Below, in pieces: positions 58,160 to 62,753 of a stretch of DNA of 62,753 bases. The position numbers were made by a program, and so were the translations under genes. Within the stretch, counting starts at the first letter, position 1, and each line of letters opens with the position of its first letter. Below the pieces are notes generated by a model. The model did not search any database, was not told the origin of the DNA, and worked only from the letters and a program-made list of their open reading frames with translations. The DNA lies in the NCBI GenBank assembly GCA_022819605.1, contig JAJEGW010000037.1:1-62753 (forward strand), in the 5' to 3' direction. Source of the DNA: Silicimonas sp. (GTDB taxonomy: Bacteria > Pseudomonadota > Alphaproteobacteria > Rhodobacterales > Rhodobacteraceae).

Positions 58160-58690
58160 GTGCATCAGGAGCAGACTGTAGGTGTATTTCTGGACTTCCC
58201 CGTGGTGGGAGAGGACGGACGTATCGATCGTGTCTACCCGAGGGCAAACTTCTCAGAGCTGATATCGCAGGTTCGCAGATGCGAACCAGGCCACCTGAAA
58301 ATGGTCGGGGTGATCATGGTTGTTGATGCCCTGATTACCCGCATCAAGGAGGCGGGCCTGGGCGTGGAATCAGGCATGAAGGACCCCTTGACCAAGGAGA
58401 AGGCTCCGAACGCGACCGGCGAGTTGTTCCCGTTCGACGACCGGCTCAGGAAATTCAGGTGCGACAGGAATCTCGTCGTCCACAACTTTCTCTGGAAAAA
58501 TACGGACGTCATCTCGGAGGAGATCATGGATCGGAGTTGCAAGCTGATGGACGATTTACTGCATCACTTCATCGAAGTGCGTCCTGATCCAGACTCTCCA
58601 GAAGCGATTACTCTTCGATTTCCCGATATTTGGAATCTCGAGACACACGCTCCCGGCCACGGCCGGAACTCCAAGACGAAGGGCAGCTGA
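58160..58690 (+). CDS. HEPN-like protein (RNxxxH motif), unknown function
   Basis: A 176-residue, largely helical protein. R103-N104-L-V-V-H108 fits the RNxxxH (Rx4H) signature of HEPN ribonucleases. GTG 58160 was chosen since it is 7 bases after AGGGAG (58147-58152); the frame begins a little earlier at 58133. The N-terminus (about 1-40) has beta-strand character. HEPN nucleases are common in toxin-antitoxin and phage-defence systems. No partner gene is adjacent; a single motif is modest evidence. Confidence 0.5.
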   Translation: MHQEQTVGVFLDFPVVGEDGRIDRVYPRANFSELISQVRRCEPGHLKMVGVIMVVDALITRIKEAGLGVESGMKDPLTKEKAPNATGELFPFDDRLRKFRCDRNLVVHNFLWKNTDVISEEIMDRSCKLMDDLLHHFIEVRPDPDSPEAITLRFPDIWNLETHAPGHGRNSKTKGS

Positions 58691-59064
58691 CATCAGGGTC
58701 CATAGCGTACGGGTGCGGTTTCCCGCAGCGCTCTTCGCCATGATGAGGATTTGTTGGAAGAGAGGGCAAGAGACCCGCGACCAGAGACTATCTGTATAAG
58801 GTCCGTTAGAGCGGTGTCTACGGATGGGGCGGGTCGGCGCTTACTCAGGCATATAATCTCCCGATTTTCAGTGATGCATGAGTATCCAGCACAACCAAGC
58901 TAGTGTTTGACCCCTACTGCAAAGGTTCGTTGTTCATATCCAGTATCATGGAGGCAAATACGGGGCCGATGGCGCGGGCTTGACCTTCCCACTTGACGGC
59001 GCATCGCTGTCACCTGACCAGCGCGACCGGAACTCGAACGATCGACGCATTGGGCCGGTCGGTC
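58691..59064. other. No supported gene (374 bp)
   Basis: Relatively AT-rich sequence between the HEPN-like gene and the 3' end of the helicase gene, converging from both sides. No terminator hairpin or gene recognised. Confidence 0.5.
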
Positions 59065-61932
59065 TCACGTCCGGCGCCGTTGGAGGTTCCGCGTGTAGTC
59101 GCATACCGGGTAGTTCGAACATCCCAGGAAACGGCCGAACCTCCCCATCCTTGTCTCCAGCCAGCCGTCGCATTTGGGACATCTCTTGATCGACGCCCCG
59201 CAGTCTCGGCAGCGAAACGCGCTGCCTGTCCTGACCGGCAGTCCGGTTCCGCACATCGGGCACGGGCGCCCGATGTGCTCGCAACGAGGCCAGTTGGAGC
59301 AGCCGTAGAAGACGCTGTCGCCACGGGCGCTTTCCCGTCGTTCCAGGCGCCCTTCCTTGCAGTGTGGGCAAGGAACCTCGCGCTCGGGCAGGCGGCCGAA
59401 CACGGTCACGTCCCTTTTGATGGCGATGAGTTCCGTGGCAAACGCGGACGGGGGGCCGCCCTCGGTTAGCAGGAACACATGCCGACGCGCGCGCGTCAGC
59501 GCGACATAGAGCAGCCGTCTCTCCTCGGCATTGGGATGAGCCTCGGGTGCCGCCATCACCAGGTCCAGCAACGGGTCGTCCGCGATCTCGACCGGAAACC
59601 CGAACTTGCCGGCGCACAGCCCGAGCACCACCGCGTAGTCGGCTTCAAGTCCCTTGGCGCGGTGCACCGTCATGTAGGTGAAGCGGAGTCGCGGATACTG
59701 CCTGCCCAGGCTGGCGAGGTTCCGGGGCTTCAGGTGACGGTAGCGGCCCAGCAGCAGCACCTCGGAGGTCCCTTCGTGCCCCTTGGCATCCTCGTCGATG
59801 CGGTCGAGCGCCTCCTTCAGCAACGAGAGGCCGTCCTTGCCGGGAAGGCCGACATGCACCGCCGGCCCGTCGGCCTTGTACGTCGCGTTCACCGTCTTTC
59901 GGATTTGCGCAGGGTTGCGCAGCACGAATTCCGTCGCGACGGCGGAGATGCGGTCCGCGCACCGGAAGGTGGTTCCCAAGTCGATCCGCTCGTGCTCGCC
60001 GAACCGGTCACCGAATTCCCGCATGACGGCGATGTCCGAACCGCCGAACCGGAATATCGCCTGCCAGTCGTCCCCGACCGCGAACAGCTGCGCCCCCGGA
60101 GAGCTGTCGAGCAACGCCTTCAGCAGACGCGCCCGGGCCGGGGAGATGTCCTGGAATTCGTCGACCAGGATGTATCCGAAGGGGATCCGGTACCGGCCGG
60201 CCTCCACGTGTTCCGTCGCCCTGCTGATCATGTCGTGGAAGTCGATCTCGCCCGTCCGGGCCAGCGTCTTCTGGTAGCGCTCGAAGACAGGCCCGAACAC
60301 CGCCAGAAACGTGTCCGCCCGCCCGTCGTCACCGAGAGCACGGGCCCGTTGGGCGACCTCTTCCAGGGAGAGCCTGCTTCCCTTGAAGTGCTGCAGGAAG
60401 GTCGCCAGGAGGCGGATGAACGGGTCGACCCGCCCCTGGTCCTCGAGCAACGCGAACACGCGGTCCCGGGGAATCGGTGCCAGCTGCACGCCGCGGGTCG
60501 CCAACTTCTCCTCGAGGTTCCGGATTAGCCGGCCTTCGGCGCGCTCACGCGTGAGTGTCTCGATCAGGACCGTGCCCCGTTCGGCGTGCACCTTCCGCTT
60601 CCACGCCATCTCCTCGTGGTACTTCTCCCGATCGACAAACGGCGCCGTGTCTCCCTTTGCGTCGATCCCGAAATGCTCGATGTAGATGCCGTGGTCCGGG
60701 AGAAAGAAGTCGGGCTTGTACTGGCGCCTCTCGGCCGTCGCCGTATCGTGCTCGTACGGCGCTTCATATTGGTAGGCGATGCCGTTGAGATGGAGGAAGT
60801 TCGCGATCTCGCATTCCTCGTAGCTCTTCACCTCGTCGCCCTTCAGCGAGCGGATTTCGTGCTTGCGGATGTAGTCCCAGTACGCGCCCCAGGACTTGAA
60901 CTCGTGCGGGCTCCTGTAGGGCGCGAACTGGTCCTGGAACCATTCCACCACGCCTTCCGAAAGTGAGCCGTCGGCCTGGAGATCCGAAACGATGCCTTTG
61001 AGCTGGTCGAACAGGGCCCGGTCGCTTTCCGCCGACCGGGCCAGCGCGGGACGCCTGCCTTCGACTTCACCGACTATTGCCATGCCCAGGCTGTGGAATG
61101 TCCGGACCGTTGCGGCCTGCGCGGCCGCCCCGAGGCGATTGCCGATGCGCTCCTGCATCTCGTTCCGGGCGTCCCGCGCGAAGGCGAGCAGCAGGAGTTC
61201 GGAGGGCTTCCGGAATCCACGGCGAACAAGCCACCCTGCCTTCGCCACGATGACCGAGGTCTTGCCGCTGCCCGCAGCGGCGACCACGAGGTTGCGACGT
61301 TCGTCGACAACTACCGCCTTGCGCTGCTCGTCCGTGAGCGGCCTGGCCTCGATCCTGTCGAACAGGTCGCGGGACCGGACAAGCTCGTTCGCGACGAACG
61401 TCTCGTTGGCTCTGGCGCGGGCGTCGCCCGGCGATTCCAGGAATGCCAGGATTTTGCTCAGCATCTGGAATTCCGGGGCATCGGACATGGCCTCCGGCCA
61501 GCACCTGACAAGCCCGTCCGTCGCGGCCCTCGCGTCCCGTTCGAGGGTTCTGATGTCGTCGGAATGGACGTAACGCGGCGGGTCGGCAAGGCTGTCCATC
61601 CGGTCGCTCACGTCGCGAAGCGCATCTATCCGCGATGCCAGCCATTGGCGCCACCAATCGGCCATCGCCTTCTCGATCGCGTCGGCCAACGTGACCGCCT
61701 GGGTTCGGGCAAGGCCCGACGCGGTCGCGGCGCCCGCTGCAAGCTCCAGCCTTGCGCCGCCCCAGCGCCGGCCCGCCTTCAGCTGGACCGCCTTGATGTC
61801 GCGCAGGGGGATCTCCCTTGATCGCAGCCAGAAACTCAACTTGACGCTTTCCGCGTTCACCGTCGCCGCCCTGGCCTGTCCCGGGCGGAACAGGGCGAAC
61901 AGCAGCGAGGCTACGCCTCGTCTCCTGGCCAT
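59065..61932 (-). CDS. UvrD/Rep-family (HelD-like) helicase with nuclease-like insert and C-terminal zinc ribbons
   Basis: About 955 residues. Walker A (AAAGSGKTS) is near residue 220, motif II is VDEFQDISP, later motifs GDDWQAIFRFGG and YVALTRARRHVF are present, so the motor looks complete. Between motif Ia and II lies a segment (about 390-470) with YEEC, KPDFFLPDHGIYIEHFG and EKYHEEM, which suggests a PD-(D/E)XK nuclease-like fold. The C-terminus has three Cys4 topoisomerase-type ribbons (CPHC...CSNWPRC, CPMC...CRDCG, CPKC...CSNYPVC). The start is ATG 61932; an upstream ATG at 62052 has no ribosome site. The N-terminal part resembles E. coli helicase IV. Confidence 0.87.
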   Translation of the reverse strand: MARRRGVASLLFALFRPGQARAATVNAESVKLSFWLRSREIPLRDIKAVQLKAGRRWGGARLELAAGAATASGLARTQAVTLADAIEKAMADWWRQWLASRIDALRDVSDRMDSLADPPRYVHSDDIRTLERDARAATDGLVRCWPEAMSDAPEFQMLSKILAFLESPGDARARANETFVANELVRSRDLFDRIEARPLTDEQRKAVVVDERRNLVVAAAGSGKTSVIVAKAGWLVRRGFRKPSELLLLAFARDARNEMQERIGNRLGAAAQAATVRTFHSLGMAIVGEVEGRRPALARSAESDRALFDQLKGIVSDLQADGSLSEGVVEWFQDQFAPYRSPHEFKSWGAYWDYIRKHEIRSLKGDEVKSYEECEIANFLHLNGIAYQYEAPYEHDTATAERRQYKPDFFLPDHGIYIEHFGIDAKGDTAPFVDREKYHEEMAWKRKVHAERGTVLIETLTRERAEGRLIRNLEEKLATRGVQLAPIPRDRVFALLEDQGRVDPFIRLLATFLQHFKGSRLSLEEVAQRARALGDDGRADTFLAVFGPVFERYQKTLARTGEIDFHDMISRATEHVEAGRYRIPFGYILVDEFQDISPARARLLKALLDSSPGAQLFAVGDDWQAIFRFGGSDIAVMREFGDRFGEHERIDLGTTFRCADRISAVATEFVLRNPAQIRKTVNATYKADGPAVHVGLPGKDGLSLLKEALDRIDEDAKGHEGTSEVLLLGRYRHLKPRNLASLGRQYPRLRFTYMTVHRAKGLEADYAVVLGLCAGKFGFPVEIADDPLLDLVMAAPEAHPNAEERRLLYVALTRARRHVFLLTEGGPPSAFATELIAIKRDVTVFGRLPEREVPCPHCKEGRLERRESARGDSVFYGCSNWPRCEHIGRPCPMCGTGLPVRTGSAFRCRDCGASIKRCPKCDGWLETRMGRFGRFLGCSNYPVCDYTRNLQRRRT

Positions 61933-62753
61933 GAAGACGCGCGTGGTCCGGACCCTTGCAGGCGGGTCGGGTGTTGCCGCACGGTCCGGTCCGGACCCGG
62001 CGGTCAATGGTGGCGGCGAGATTCTCCTTGGCACAGGCCGTTTACCCGGCATCCCGACAGCAACCGCCTTCGTGAGATACGCGGAAGCCGCTTACGCGTC
62101 GTGCCCGGGCAATGGCATGGCCCCGGCTAAGGAAGCCGGTCGGGCTTCCCAGGTTGCTCGTGGGGCGGTGAGTCTCATTCATTTGGCGCGGCCCTCGACG
62201 GATTCCGGTCCGGGTCGCTTGCAGGACTTCACGGTCATGGGGGTCTTTCCCGGTGCCGGAATGCGGACAGGACCGGACCGCAATGTATCCCCCTTTGCGA
62301 AATTCAGAAGGCATTTAAGACAACACTTGCCCGTCGAAAGTTCAATTTGATTGCGCGCTTTCGTATCGGACGCCTCGAGGCGATTTCAAGGCAAGTGTTT
62401 CCGTGTGCCATGCGAGGGCGCGTCTCTGAGTAGGCACTAACCCTGTCCAGAAAAGTCGTGGAAAACTGGCCTTGGCTCTCGGCCTTGACAGATGTCGCTA
62501 CCGCAGCAAAACCGAGCAAAAAAAATTCTGGAACTCGTGGTGCTCCACCTACTTCAGTTCTACAGTCATTGCAAGTTCACCGGACAGCTGCAGAAGCCAG
62601 CAAGTAGCACATGAGCGGGACTCCCCACCATCTGTAAAGGGGACTTTCGGCGGCCTTCCTGCCCGCCGCCACGGGTCCGGAGCCTGGACTGATCGGGCTT
62701 CATGCGGCAGGGCGCTGCCCCCGGCCCTGGTGATCGGCCACGAAGGTCGTCCC
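61933..62753. other. No supported gene (821 bp)
   Basis: The right end of the window. Open frames on both strands are antisense or lack family resemblance. It should hold the helicase promoter (minus strand). No attachment-site repeat matching 51593-51612 is seen. Confidence 0.5.

Overview
The window reads as about 63 kb of a GC-rich chromosome from a free-living or host-associated marine alphaproteobacterium, most likely in or near the Rhodobacterales. This rests on the short alphaproteobacterial-type ProS, HdaA beside ppk1 and an AI-2E permease, the SelD fusion, and the density of ABC/TRAP uptake and sugar-acid genes. The placement is an inference from gene content, not a phylogeny.

Layout. 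(1) 1-303: the 3' end of an IS200/IS605-type tnpB with its right-end hairpin. (2) 0.5-12.7 kb: a quaternary-amine / small-acid catabolic block. It holds a beta-hydroxyacid dehydrogenase, a PanB-like aldolase, a glycine-betaine-type ABC transporter (binding protein, ATPase, fused double permease), a GlxA/AraC-type regulator bracketed by two copies of one palindrome, a Rieske oxygenase of the CntA/GbcA type, two SDRs, a carnitine-dehydrogenase-like enzyme and an NTF2-fold protein. (3) 12.8-13.9 kb: an AbiEii-like nucleotidyltransferase pair. (4) 14.1-23.7 kb: a sugar-acid operon system. A FadR-type GntR regulator and a KDG-kinase-like gene are divergent from an enolase-superfamily enzyme, a zinc alcohol dehydrogenase and a KduD-like SDR; a TRAP transporter and a second enolase-superfamily enzyme follow. 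(5) 23.7-26.5 kb: two PhyH dioxygenases and a DMT exporter. (6) 26.7-31.8 kb: a mazEF-like module with a frameshifted toxin, a three-part PL7 alginate lyase and about 1.6 kb of degenerate DNA with a tnpB scrap. (7) 31.8-51.2 kb: mostly core genes (DUF2461, an inositol-dehydrogenase-like enzyme, mnmH convergent with a selD fusion, an AttEFGH-like export set, dnaE, a broken tacAT module, ppk1, hdaA, an AI-2E permease, proS). (8) 51.3-62.7 kb: an accessory island. It opens where a thuA-like gene is cut short, then carries two tandem tyrosine recombinases, a frameshifted NYN/OST-HTH gene, two small zinc-ribbon proteins, a TPR protein, a HEPN-motif protein and a large UvrD-family helicase with an internal nuclease-like segment and three zinc ribbons.

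How the genes fit together. The first block looks built to import a betaine-like compound and remove or oxidise its quaternary amine; the following SDR and hydroxyacyl dehydrogenase steps would act on the hydroxy acid products. The second block looks like hexuronate/aldonate catabolism towards 2-keto-3-deoxygluconate, and the PL7 lyase could supply uronates. The most novel area is the island at 51.5-62.7 kb, which has the composition of a defence or mobile-element island but matches no defence system I know by gene order. A second theme is toxin loss: two toxin-antitoxin modules keep an intact antitoxin while the toxin reading frame is broken.
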